From: Moraxella oblonga NBRC 102422
Lineage (GTDB): Bacteria > Pseudomonadota > Gammaproteobacteria > Pseudomonadales > Moraxellaceae
Direction of reading: 5' to 3'
DNA length: 64,000 nt
Assembly (NCBI RefSeq): GCF_001598275.1
Contig: NZ_BCYQ01000001.1
Location: forward strand, 1-64,000
Shown piece after piece: positions 56,801-64,000 of this stretch; the first letter of the stretch is position 1, and each line of letters begins with the position of its first letter. A program made the translations under genes and the position numbers. Below the pieces are notes generated by a model. The model worked only from the letters and a program-made list of their open reading frames with translations, had not been told where the DNA came from and did not search any database.

Positions 56801-57716
56801 CAAGCACAGTACCAGTGCATCTGGTTTGATGAGTCGTTTGGATAAATCTTGGTACGACCAAGAAGAACAAGAAACTGCATTATTGATGTTGGGTGATATG
56901 AATGCAAGTGCCATGACTTACGATATTCATGACATTCGCCGTGATTTTATGCGAGGTAAAGATGCTGGGACATTTTTGCATGAACTTTTGCAAAAAATTA
57001 ATACCAATGATGAGAAGTATGTCAGTAATATCATTAATGAATGTGCGATGAAATCAGACTTATTTAAACAATATATGCTTTCTCGTACCAGTCATGATAT
57101 GGTAGAAAATACACCATCTGCACATCAGCAATTAAAAGATTGGTTACAACTTATTATGAATACACCCATGTCATCGGGGGTATCATTATTAGAGTTGCAG
57201 TTGGCTAAAAAACCATCATTCATCAAAGAGATGAGTTTTTCTTTGGGGCTTTCAGAGTCATTTAATATTGATGGTTTAAATGATTTGTTGCAACAATACA
57301 AAGACAAATTTTATTTGATTGAAAGTGATGATAAAAAACAAATATATGATATTTTAAATGGTGTGATGGATTTGGTATATGAATATAATGGCAAATTTTA
57401 TGTCGTGGATTATAAATCAAATTTTGTCGGTCAAGAGCTATGTTATTATGAAAAAAATACACTTAATGATACCATGTTGCAGTCTGGTTATTGGTTGCAA
57501 GCCTGTATTTATCAAGTAGCATTGCATCGTTTATTATCATTGCGTATTAAGGATTATGTGGGTAATGAACAATGCTATTTGGGCGAAGTAGAATTTATCT
57601 TTTTGCGAGGTGTGGATAAGCGTGATTTGTCATTGGGGAGAATTACTTGGCAACCACCCATGAGTTTGATTTTAGCATTGGATAAACTATTTGGATTAAA
57701 TGATAAAGGGGTATGA
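53850..57716 (+). CDS. recB: exodeoxyribonuclease V beta subunit RecB
   Basis: Helicase-nuclease subunit of RecBCD. The 1288 residues begin with Walker A EASAGTGKTWTLTG (about 26-39), then ATTFTRDSAQEIQERL, ALIDESQDINGLQ (Walker B), LVGDPKQAIYHFRGGD, LTIHKSKGLQFNIVYV and YVALTRACEQLFVV. The C-terminal nuclease has GVMDLVYEYNGKFYVVDYKSN (near 1171-1191), with the catalytic Asp and Lys intact. Its stop lies two bases before the recD ATG. The second half is strikingly A+T-rich. Confidence 0.95.
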   Translation: MTTSPITMNESIPAIACSLNGGYLIEASAGTGKTWTLTGILLRLLVEKKYSPERIIATTFTRDSAQEIQERLQSRLQEFYQYLQWIIAQRATYPRWFEVGFGQHIDDVMDKLVQVAKDSGVASCDDPIHVYLVKQLLCDKDTSAMDRAVHQLSLLLATLDRLFVGTLDSLAQKLLKEFAGEISYHTKTTLISDMQSEQQLTSLIHDELRREHHRVMTKPRLARLVSSELFDDVASALQVVQTTLQFYQASIDEVVSIDDVWVAFDGFIGEILATDWSAFLPYCQPDGAKKFGLNGKKPLTKLFYCLPNIIQKISQDRQDFYHNLTTEEKKWLGECTSDNFNDLFNKNFEKEKEVFLQLPLHLLIKLNEWIAKISTLGDIYARQLYRRIALDIRQNFKKQLESEQQSTFTFQMVRLNEALAKSESLCRHIRHLYPVALIDESQDINGLQADLLRHLYLDAMLKERNQQKSPKGFLLLVGDPKQAIYHFRGGDVSNYNFIKNYGKTTNQPSLLDQSLSLVENRRSHQNLIDSLNEWFLNNDKTYHENPANLGVGIYYQYIKAAEPNSHLSWHKSHNDDYLGNHAVSVLHVDYANKDNAIDYVVSHINNLLHHHKITDKNKISNQVVDREIVPSDIAILARTKSTLAIIKQALNQRGIPAISAQSVSIFSTQSAKDIHALFTAMIDPTDRHIGRLLTCSLFDMNLQEAWQIIESGKQDYINIINYLKEAKKNWYRHGVMSGLYYALLNNPLKNIANQYPNLWQQCAKQGERYLADLWQLIEIIGGESRLQHHHELHLLAWYDEMMMYPDDKERYERKPLPSESGVNLLTIHKSKGLQFNIVYVFELDDALKGKKDKNKIEFYPYSTDDFVRYISPNKSKQSEYIKEQIDELRRLGYVALTRACEQLFVVARDAYNKTVLEERPLYLWFDNTDNAKLNLPDRLKNHIDWIELNECTWVDTPYHAIKTQRTKIDYQSWEEIFADFDTKSKHSTSASGLMSRLDKSWYDQEEQETALLMLGDMNASAMTYDIHDIRRDFMRGKDAGTFLHELLQKINTNDEKYVSNIINECAMKSDLFKQYMLSRTSHDMVENTPSAHQQLKDWLQLIMNTPMSSGVSLLELQLAKKPSFIKEMSFSLGLSESFNIDGLNDLLQQYKDKFYLIESDDKKQIYDILNGVMDLVYEYNGKFYVVDYKSNFVGQELCYYEKNTLNDTMLQSGYWLQACIYQVALHRLLSLRIKDYVGNEQCYLGEVEFIFLRGVDKRDLSLGRITWQPPMSLILALDKLFGLNDKGV

Positions 57717-57717
57717 T

Positions 57718-59769
57718 ATGGAAAAAGAATGGCGATTTTCTCATAGTGGTGGTATTCAAGATTATCTCATGAATCGTTTGCAACATAACCAATCTTGGTA
57801 TGATGAAAAACAGTTATTGACTCACAGAACAGAATTATCCATATCATCTCAGGCGGTATTTGGATTGATTTATTTTGTGATTATGGAGCAGTTAAAACTG
57901 GGGCATACAGTTTTATCTTTATCCGATGATAAAATGATTCAGGGTGAATTGAATTTAACTGCGTGGCAATCTGCTTTGGTTATGCCTGTAATAACCATAA
58001 TTCAAGAGTCTTTGAATCAACAGGTAAATTTTCAAGATTTGTTTTGTGACATAGATCAACAGCATGATTTTAAAAGTGTCAAAGCGTATATTGGTGATGT
58101 GCCAAAGCGTTTGGTGGATGTGTTTGAATTGGTCGTGCACCCACCTGTTTCTAATGCCCAAAAAGCATTATATCAACAGTTGATACAATGGGTTTTGTGG
58201 TTTTATTATGACAGTAGGTATAGACTTGAATGCTCATTTGAGCGTTGGGTTGATGAATTTTCACATCATGTGTTGTTTGGTGGGGTGGGAAGCGATAGAC
58301 CGATTGTTTATCTCTATCAGGGTGGGAGGATACATTTTTGGTTGCACCGTAGCTTTTATGCCGAACAAAAATTATTGGCATATTTACACCAAATTAGTTG
58401 TGTGTCTGTGCCATCGTTGGTGATTGATGTTAATCCTAAGTTTAATAAAGAGCAATTGCACGCTGTTCATGTTATGTCCCATAGTGCCCTAAGTATTATC
58501 ACAGGTGGACCAGGTACGGGCAAAACCTTTACAGTAGCATCAGTGGTCAAGGCACTTTTAATGACCGATAACCCAAATTTGGCACTGGTTGCACCAACAG
58601 GCAAAGCCGCTCAACGCATGAAAGAAGCCTTGGAAAATAGTCTAGGTGACAACGATGAATCCATCAAACACTTACCAGAGCCGATGACCATACATCGTTT
58701 GCTTGGGATTGGTAAATCTGGCATACCACGTCATCATGCCACAAACCCTTTACCCTATGAGCTTATCATTGTAGATGAAGCGTCCATGCTTGGTGTGGAA
58801 CTTGCCATGTGGCTATTGTCAGCAGTGAAGTTGGGGGCAAGGTTGATTTTGCTTGGCGATGCTTATCAGTTGTCGGCAGTGGATGCTGGGGCGGTGCTGG
58901 CAGATTTGTGTCGTTTGCCTCAATTACAGAATGTGCGTGCTCAACTCATCTCATCTAAGCGATTTGATGATGGCTCTGGCGTGGGCAAATTGGCAAAACT
59001 CATTAATCAGCCAACACAAATAGCATGGAAGCAATTTGAGGGGTTGATTTGTCCAGAAAATCAGTTGGAATTTTTTGACATTTCTGCACATAATACCAAA
59101 TGGTTTTATGATGGTCTAATCACGCCTTATAAAGCATATTTTGACTTAGCCAAACAGCTAAAACACTCATTTTATGCCATGAGTAAGTCAGAAAAAATCA
59201 AAGCAATAGCACAGCTTATGACGGTATTTAATCAATATCGTATTTTAACCGCTTCACATTTGTCGTCTTGTGGCGATGAAATGATTAATAAACATATTGC
59301 GTTAAATTACCAACAAAATTATCTCAATCATTATATGACGAATTATCATTGGTATCATGGTCGCCCTGTGATGATTTTGAAAAATCGTTATGACTTGGGA
59401 TTGTATAATGGTGATATTGGCATTTGTTTGCAAAGTGGTCGCCATGATAACCAATTGCAAGTTTATTTTTATGATAATAACGAAATTAAGTCATTCAATA
59501 TTAGTGTGCTTGGTGGTGATGTGGTTAGTACTGCTTATGCCATGACCATTCACAAATCGCAAGGTTCTGAATTTGATAAAGTCGCCATTTGTTTTGATAA
59601 AGCCAATGAAAGGTTATTATCCAAAGAGCTTATTTATACTGCGGTTACTCGTGCCAAAACATCTATTGAAATTTATAGTACGTCTCAAGCGATATTAGAT
59701 GCTATCAATAAACCCACCATAAGACAAACAGGTCTTGAAATACTATTGGAATATTATCAAGACAGTTAA
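57718..59769 (+). CDS. recD: exodeoxyribonuclease V alpha subunit RecD
   Basis: 5'-3' helicase subunit of RecBCD. The start at 57718 has AAAGGGG six bases upstream and follows the recB stop by one base. About 683 residues (E. coli 608). Motifs: Walker A GGPGTGKTFTVASVV (near 263), APTGKAAQRMKEAL, TIHRLLGIG, IIVDEASMLGV (Walker B), LLGDAYQLSAVDAGAVLADL, YAMTIHKSQGSEFDKV and YTAVTRAKTSIEI. All helicase motifs are intact. Confidence 0.95.
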   Translation: MEKEWRFSHSGGIQDYLMNRLQHNQSWYDEKQLLTHRTELSISSQAVFGLIYFVIMEQLKLGHTVLSLSDDKMIQGELNLTAWQSALVMPVITIIQESLNQQVNFQDLFCDIDQQHDFKSVKAYIGDVPKRLVDVFELVVHPPVSNAQKALYQQLIQWVLWFYYDSRYRLECSFERWVDEFSHHVLFGGVGSDRPIVYLYQGGRIHFWLHRSFYAEQKLLAYLHQISCVSVPSLVIDVNPKFNKEQLHAVHVMSHSALSIITGGPGTGKTFTVASVVKALLMTDNPNLALVAPTGKAAQRMKEALENSLGDNDESIKHLPEPMTIHRLLGIGKSGIPRHHATNPLPYELIIVDEASMLGVELAMWLLSAVKLGARLILLGDAYQLSAVDAGAVLADLCRLPQLQNVRAQLISSKRFDDGSGVGKLAKLINQPTQIAWKQFEGLICPENQLEFFDISAHNTKWFYDGLITPYKAYFDLAKQLKHSFYAMSKSEKIKAIAQLMTVFNQYRILTASHLSSCGDEMINKHIALNYQQNYLNHYMTNYHWYHGRPVMILKNRYDLGLYNGDIGICLQSGRHDNQLQVYFYDNNEIKSFNISVLGGDVVSTAYAMTIHKSQGSEFDKVAICFDKANERLLSKELIYTAVTRAKTSIEIYSTSQAILDAINKPTIRQTGLEILLEYYQDS

Positions 59770-59777
59770 ATGATTTA

Positions 59778-59819
59778 CAAACTTTCCACAACAATCTATC
59801 TAGTATCGCAGAAAGTTTG
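59778..59819. terminator. inverted repeat between recD and hydrolase gene
   Basis: CAAACTTTC (59778-59786) is the exact complement of GAAAGTTTG (59811-59819), with a 24-base loop, in the gap between convergent genes. T-tracts are poor, so terminator function is tentative. Confidence 0.35.
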
Positions 59820-59839
59820 GTGGTTGATTGGGTCAATGT

Positions 59840-60469
59840 TTATATCTCTAAACTGTCTTTTAGTTGGTTAAGTTGACCATGAAAAAAATGCGTGGCATTA
59901 TTAACGATTTTTTGACGTAAATTAAACTCATAAACAAAATCATTCATGCTACTGGGTCTGACAAATTCATCTTTATCACCATAAATCACCAAAGTATCTT
60001 TTGGTAAAACTAAACCGCTAGGGTCATTTTTTTCAATTGATGGAGCGATGAGGGTTAATTTGTCAAGTGTGATATTAAGATTTTTGGTTGCTAATTCGTT
60101 AGCAACACGACAGGCAATAAATCCTCCAAATGAAAAACCAGCCAGCCATAATTTTTTTGCCTTGGTTTGATTAATTGCCCAGTTTAATATACACAAACTG
60201 TCTAAAAACTCGCCGTTACCATATTCAATATTTCCACTGGATTTGCCAACACCACGATAATTAAAACGCACAGTATTCATATTATTTTCTTTGCAAAAAC
60301 GATATAAAGTGGTAACAACTTTATTATTCATATCACCCCCTGCTTTTGGGTTTGGGTGTAATATCAAAGATAGAGTGTCGCTGTCATTAAAATGAGCATC
60401 TACTTCCAACACGGCATTCTCATGAATGTGGCGAGCATCTATCAATAAAGTGGGTTTTAATGTTTTCAT
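59840..60469 (-). CDS. alpha/beta hydrolase (COG2945-like)
   Basis: The protein has 209 residues. HPNPKAGGDMNNKVVTTLYRFCKEN and NMNTVRFNYRGVGKSSG are typical of this small hydrolase family. The nucleophile elbow GFSFGG (near 98) has the catalytic Ser; the acid is in VIYGDKDEFV and the His in NATHFFHGQL. All three are in place. Substrate unknown. It follows the NadR-like gene by eight bases on the same strand and may be in that operon. Confidence 0.82.
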   Translation of the reverse strand: MKTLKPTLLIDARHIHENAVLEVDAHFNDSDTLSLILHPNPKAGGDMNNKVVTTLYRFCKENNMNTVRFNYRGVGKSSGNIEYGNGEFLDSLCILNWAINQTKAKKLWLAGFSFGGFIACRVANELATKNLNITLDKLTLIAPSIEKNDPSGLVLPKDTLVIYGDKDEFVRPSSMNDFVYEFNLRQKIVNNATHFFHGQLNQLKDSLEI

Positions 60470-60477
60470 ATTTGACC

Positions 60478-61032
60478 TTAATTAAGTTTTCTTAATAATT
60501 GATTTACCTGCTGGATTCTTTCTTGACGATTACCAAAAATTGAATAATAATCCAAGCCAAAATCAGATAAAAGTGTGATAAAATGCTCTCGCATTTTGTG
60601 CCGACCATGAGGCAAATCCCTCATGCCATCAGCTTGCCATGTTATGCCTTGCTCATCAGTTAATAGCACCAAATCGTACTGGCTATTTTTAACTAATTTT
60701 ATAATATCATCAGGGCATTTTTTAAAATACCAAAAAGCGTAAGCCATGATTTCAAATATGCCAGTATCACAAAATAGATATTGATTGGCTTGTTTGGATA
60801 GTTGATTTTCTAGCGTTATTTGACCCATAGCAATCGGCAACAAATCATCATACTGACAGATATATCCAGTAGGTTTTTTTTCTAAATAAAGTCGCATATA
60901 TTCTGAGACATAACTAGTATCAAAAGTATTTGCCAAATCTTTTGCCAAGGTGGATTTGCCTGTACATTCTGCACCTAGAATTAAAATCTTTTTAATATTA
61001 GTGGGTTGCTTGGTTGGTGTTATCATAGACAT
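60478..61032 (-). CDS. NadR-like nicotinamide riboside kinase (single-domain)
   Basis: The protein has 184 residues. Walker A ILGAECTGKSTLAKDLA (about 18-34), YVSEYMRLYLE and FCDTGIFEIMAYAFWYF match the C-terminal kinase part of NadR, which phosphorylates nicotinamide riboside. LLTDEQGITWQADGMRDLPHGRHKMREHF carries the lid and acceptor residues. The HTH repressor and NMN adenylyltransferase parts of NadR are absent. It overlaps pnuC by 35 bases, so transport and phosphorylation of the riboside are linked. Confidence 0.87.
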   Translation of the reverse strand: MSMITPTKQPTNIKKILILGAECTGKSTLAKDLANTFDTSYVSEYMRLYLEKKPTGYICQYDDLLPIAMGQITLENQLSKQANQYLFCDTGIFEIMAYAFWYFKKCPDDIIKLVKNSQYDLVLLTDEQGITWQADGMRDLPHGRHKMREHFITLLSDFGLDYYSIFGNRQERIQQVNQLLRKLN

Positions 61033-61690
61033 TTTGAATTTTTAACAATCTTTTCCAAGAAAAATAAGAAATAATAGCAATGATGGTAAATAAAGTATAT
61101 TGGATAGAAGTAAATAACATTCCTTTATAAAAATACAAAGGAATGCTTATCGCATCAGCAATAATCCAAATAATCCAGTGCTCTATTTTTCTTTTTGCCA
61201 TAAGCCACATTGCAACCAAAAAGAGGGCGGTGGTTAGCATATCTGTATAATCAGCTAGGGCGTAATTATAAAATCCTAATGTGATATTGTCAAAGGAAAA
61301 ATTATTGTTAATGAATGGTTTGAAATAGTAAACAATACCCACAAAGATAAATGTCGCAATGACAATCCATGTGCCAATAAACCACTCTTTTTTTGTTGTG
61401 GTTTCAATAATGGCGACATCATGATTTTTATGTTTTGACCAGTTTACCCAACCATAAATACTCATGGCAGTATAATAAGCATTGATAAGCATATCACCAA
61501 ATAATTGCCATTGCCAAAGCAAATAGACATATAATGTGGTACTAATCAGCCCAATCGGATAGGCCAAAATATTGCCACGTCCCACCAAAATGACGCTGAC
61601 TACCCCGCAAAAAGTGGCGATGAATTCCAAGGTCATGAGCAGGGGCGTGTAAGTTTCATATTGGGAGAACAATTGTACTATAAAATCCAT
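60998..61690 (-). CDS. pnuC: nicotinamide riboside transporter PnuC
   Basis: Inner-membrane facilitator of the PnuC (SWEET-like) family. From the ATG at 61690 (GGAAA upstream) about 230 residues remain. The frame opens at 61834, but that part overlaps the trmA start region. Seven or so membrane segments include LEFIATFCGVVSVILVGRGNILAYPIGLISTTLYVYLLW and MLINAYYTAMSIYGWVNWSKHK, the W-x-x-W substrate region. Later blocks are ALADYTDMLTTALFLVAMWLMAKRKIEHWIIWIIADAISIPLYFYKG. It is coupled to the kinase gene. Confidence 0.93.
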   Translation of the reverse strand: MDFIVQLFSQYETYTPLLMTLEFIATFCGVVSVILVGRGNILAYPIGLISTTLYVYLLWQWQLFGDMLINAYYTAMSIYGWVNWSKHKNHDVAIIETTTKKEWFIGTWIVIATFIFVGIVYYFKPFINNNFSFDNITLGFYNYALADYTDMLTTALFLVAMWLMAKRKIEHWIIWIIADAISIPLYFYKGMLFTSIQYTLFTIIAIISYFSWKRLLKIQNVYDNTNQATH

Positions 61691-61786
61691 GACTTTTTCC
61701 AAACAAATCACCAAAGTCGCCATAGTGTAGCATGAATTTACCAAAAATCGGTGCTTTTTTGGGTTTTGTATTGTTAATATCTCTGT

Positions 61787-61792
61787 TATAAT
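61787..61792 (+). promoter_or_regulatory. -10 box for trmA
   Basis: A perfect TATAAT about 30 bases upstream of the trmA ATG, in the divergent gap with pnuC. The -35 is weak (TTTTGT at 17 bases). Confidence 0.4.
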
Positions 61793-61822
61793 GGCTACCC
61801 CCTGATTTTTGTAAGATTTGCC

Positions 61823-62971
61823 ATGATTGCCCAAAATTTAACAGTTGCTAACTATCAAGCTCAGCTTAACCAAAAAATACAACGCATTAACAGTCAATTT
61901 GCTATTTTTAATCCACCAGCATTAGAAGTGCATGAATCACCGATGGATTATTTTCGCCAGCGTGCTGAATTTAGGGTTTGGCATACTGATAGAGATGGTA
62001 GTTTAAATGGGCTTGATGATATGTTTTATGCCATGTTTGAGCGAGATGGCAAATCCAAAAAGGTCATTGAAATCACCGACTTTTCAATCGCAAGCCGTGC
62101 CATCAATGACTTAATGCCTGTTTTATTAAATCATTTAAAAACCAATCCCATTTTAAAAGAGAAGCTCTTTCAAATTGATTTTTTAAATACCTTACATGGC
62201 GAAATGCTGGTTACTTTAATTTATCATAAAAAATTAGGCGATGAATGGCAAATATTAGCCAATGAATTAGCCAATACATTAAACATCAAGCTCATTGGTA
62301 GAAGTCGTGGGCAAAAAGTTGTTTTGTCTGATGATTTTATCACCGAAAAAATAAGTGTCAATATCAAAGGTCAAGAGATTGATTTTTATTATCAGCAGGT
62401 GGAAGGTGGGTTTAGTCAGCCCAATGCTTTTGTTTGTCAAAAAATGCTCAATTTTGCCTGTGATGTGGCAGATAATATCAGTCAGATAAATGGCAAAAAA
62501 GATTTGTTGGAGTTATATTGTGGCAATGGCAATTTTACCTTGCCATTATCCAAATATTTTAATAAAGTTTTGGCAACGGAAATGGCAAAAACTTCCGTTA
62601 ATTCCGCCAGATGGGCAATAAAGTATAATCAGATTGATAATATTGATATTGCAAGGCTATCAGCAGAGGAATTTAGCGAGGCTTATATAGGAAAGCGAGA
62701 ATTTCGTAGGTTAAGTGAAAGTAATATTGATATTAAAAATTATGACTTTAATACGGTATTTGTTGATCCACCACGAGCAGGAATTGATAATGACACCTTA
62801 AAACTTTTGGTGAATTTTGACAATATCATCTACATCTCTTGTAATCCTGATACTTTATTTGACAATTTATGTCATCTGACAAAAACACATGAAATAAAGA
62901 GATTTGCCTTGTTTGACCAATTTCCCTATACTCACCATATTGAAAGTGGGGTTTGGCTCAGCAAACGCTAA
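61823..62971 (+). CDS. trmA: tRNA (uracil-5-)-methyltransferase TrmA
   Basis: Makes ribothymidine at position 54 of tRNA using SAM. The 382 residues contain [21 protein letters not shown] near the N-terminus (about 40-60) and [15 protein letters not shown]. The SAM site is [16 protein letters not shown] (near 230), then [10 protein letters not shown] and the catalytic cysteine in [24 protein letters not shown] closes the protein. E. coli TrmA is 366. A+T-rich, in contrast to prfA beside it. Confidence 0.95.
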   Translation: MIAQNLTVANYQAQLNQKIQRINSQFAIFNPPALEVHESPMDYFRQRAEFRVWHTDRDGSLNGLDDMFYAMFERDGKSKKVIEITDFSIASRAINDLMPVLLNHLKTNPILKEKLFQIDFLNTLHGEMLVTLIYHKKLGDEWQILANELANTLNIKLIGRSRGQKVVLSDDFITEKISVNIKGQEIDFYYQQVEGGFSQPNAFVCQKMLNFACDVADNISQINGKKDLLELYCGNGNFTLPLSKYFNKVLATEMAKTSVNSARWAIKYNQIDNIDIARLSAEEFSEAYIGKREFRRLSESNIDIKNYDFNTVFVDPPRAGIDNDTLKLLVNFDNIIYISCNPDTLFDNLCHLTKTHEIKRFALFDQFPYTHHIESGVWLSKR

Positions 62972-63034
62972 AAAGATTGGAAAAATTGATTAAAGTATGG
63001 CAAAATAAACGCTTTATTTATCCCAAGAATGACA

Positions 63035-64000
63035 ATGAAAGACTCTCTACGCCACCGCCTTGACCAAATGTCCGACCGCTTTGAGGAAGTGACTGCCCTG
63101 TTATCCGACCCCGAGACGATGAGTGATAACAAAAAGTTTCGTGCTTTGTCGGTAGAGCATAGCGACCTATCCGAAATTGTCGCTCTTTGGCACGCCTTTA
63201 CTGGGGCTGAAAGCGACCTTGCAACGGCCAATGAACTGTTGTCCGACCCCGATATGCGTGAGCTTGCCCAAGATGAAATCCAGACGGCAAAAGCCAAAAT
63301 TGACGAATTGACCGAAACTCTAAACTTGGCAATGCTCCCCAAAGACCCCAATGACAAAGTGCCTGCCTTTTTGGAAATCCGTGCAGGCACAGGCGGTGAT
63401 GAGGCGGCGATTTTTAGTGGCGATTTGTTTCGTATGTACGAACGCTACGCCCAATCGCAAGGCTGGACGGTGGAGGTTTTGTCCGCCAATGAGGGCGAAC
63501 ACGGTGGCTATAAAGAAATTATCAGCCGTGTATCAGGTACAGGTGTGTACGGAAGACTTAAATTTGAAAGTGGGGCTCATCGTGTGCAACGAGTGCCAGA
63601 GACCGAAAGTCAAGGGCGAGTGCATACTTCGGCGTGTACGGTGGCGGTAATGCCAGAGGTTGAGATTGATGACACGGTGGAGCTAAACCCTGCCGATTTG
63701 CGTATTGACACCTACCGAGCCAGTGGGGCGGGCGGTCAGCATATCAACAAAACCGACTCTGCCGTCCGTATTACCCATATCCCCACAGGCACGGTGGTGG
63801 AATGCCAGCAAGAACGCTCCCAGCACGCCAACAAAGACAAAGCGATGCGTATGCTGGTTGCCAAAATCCAAGCCGAAAAGGTACAAAAACAAGTGGACGC
63901 AAGTAGCGAGCTTCGCCGTAATTTGGTTGGTTCTGGCGACCGCTCCGAGCGTATCCGCACTTATAATTTTCCACAAGGGCGAATGACCGACCACCGTATC
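63035..64000 (+). CDS. prfA: peptide chain release factor 1, partial (3' end cut by window)
   Basis: Terminates translation at UAA and UAG. The frame is open from the ATG at 63035 to the window end, 322 codons with no stop; E. coli RF1 is 360, so about 35-40 residues are missing. Domains: N-terminal helical (about 1-105), then [44 protein letters not shown], and the catalytic GGQ in [23 protein letters not shown] (near 233). The [15 protein letters not shown] block follows. An ATG at 63029 is also in frame. G+C content is far above that of trmA. Confidence 0.95.
   Translation, partial: MKDSLRHRLDQMSDRFEEVTALLSDPETMSDNKKFRALSVEHSDLSEIVALWHAFTGAESDLATANELLSDPDMRELAQDEIQTAKAKIDELTETLNLAMLPKDPNDKVPAFLEIRAGTGGDEAAIFSGDLFRMYERYAQSQGWTVEVLSANEGEHGGYKEIISRVSGTGVYGRLKFESGAHRVQRVPETESQGRVHTSACTVAVMPEVEIDDTVELNPADLRIDTYRASGAGGQHINKTDSAVRITHIPTGTVVECQQERSQHANKDKAMRMLVAKIQAEKVQKQVDASSELRRNLVGSGDRSERIRTYNFPQGRMTDHRI

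Noticed and set aside
1-64000. tRNA genes, CRISPR arrays, insertion sequences or prophage genes
   Set aside because: No TpsiC-arm-like GGTTCGA cloverleaf, no regularly spaced direct repeats, and no transposase, integrase or phage structural proteins were found on reading both strands.

Overview
The window looks like a chromosomal segment of a Moraxellaceae gammaproteobacterium, most likely a Moraxella species. The evidence is the A+T-rich DNA, the gene content (a lipooligosaccharide cluster next to msbA, recCBD, tusDCE, tolQ/tolA/tolB, and a lipoprotein with a TbpB-like C-terminus) and the closeness of the housekeeping proteins to that family. Genus assignment is by recognition, not by a search. 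No rRNA, tRNA, CRISPR array, insertion sequence or prophage was seen.

Layout. 1-0.6 kb: a small lipoprotein. 0.6-11.5 kb: a minus-strand surface-glycolipid region. It holds an LpxL/HtrB-type acyltransferase, a GT-A glycosyltransferase, a phosphoethanolamine transferase, a tandem double GT2 protein, two paralogous GT25 enzymes, a GT32-type enzyme, a GT4 enzyme broken at an A9 tract (probably phase-variable), and msbA. Many genes are coupled by TAATG stop/start overlaps. 11.5-18 kb: aspS, a CPA1 antiporter, sohB, an SDR and tpx. 18-23.7 kb: a YbgC thioesterase, a KAS III-like synthase, and tolQ-tolA-tolB plus a tiny lipoprotein, with no tolR or pal in the cluster. 23.7-32.5 kb: hrpA, a CAP-domain lipoprotein with a TbpB/Slam-type C-terminus, dnaG and bamD. 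32.5-36.6 kb: a NYN-domain protein, rluD, pgeF, a bestrophin-like protein and a YeaC-family protein. 36.6-42.1 kb: a YpfJ-type metalloprotease, glnE, then tusD-tusC-tusE (no tusB) coupled to an unknown UBA-like protein. 42.2-49.7 kb: pdxA, dnaB, recR, ybaB and dnaE. 49.7-59.8 kb: recC-recB-recD. 59.8-64 kb: an alpha/beta hydrolase, a NadR-like kinase with pnuC (nicotinamide riboside salvage), trmA, and prfA cut by the window end.

The most distinctive parts are the lipooligosaccharide (LOS) cluster and its homopolymer switch, the double-length GT2 enzyme, the CAP plus TbpB-like surface lipoprotein, and the reduced tol and tus clusters. Base composition changes sharply along the window. The LOS glycosyltransferases and the recB-to-trmA stretch are very A+T-rich, while aspS and prfA are much richer in G+C. 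This fits mosaic ancestry in naturally transformable bacteria.
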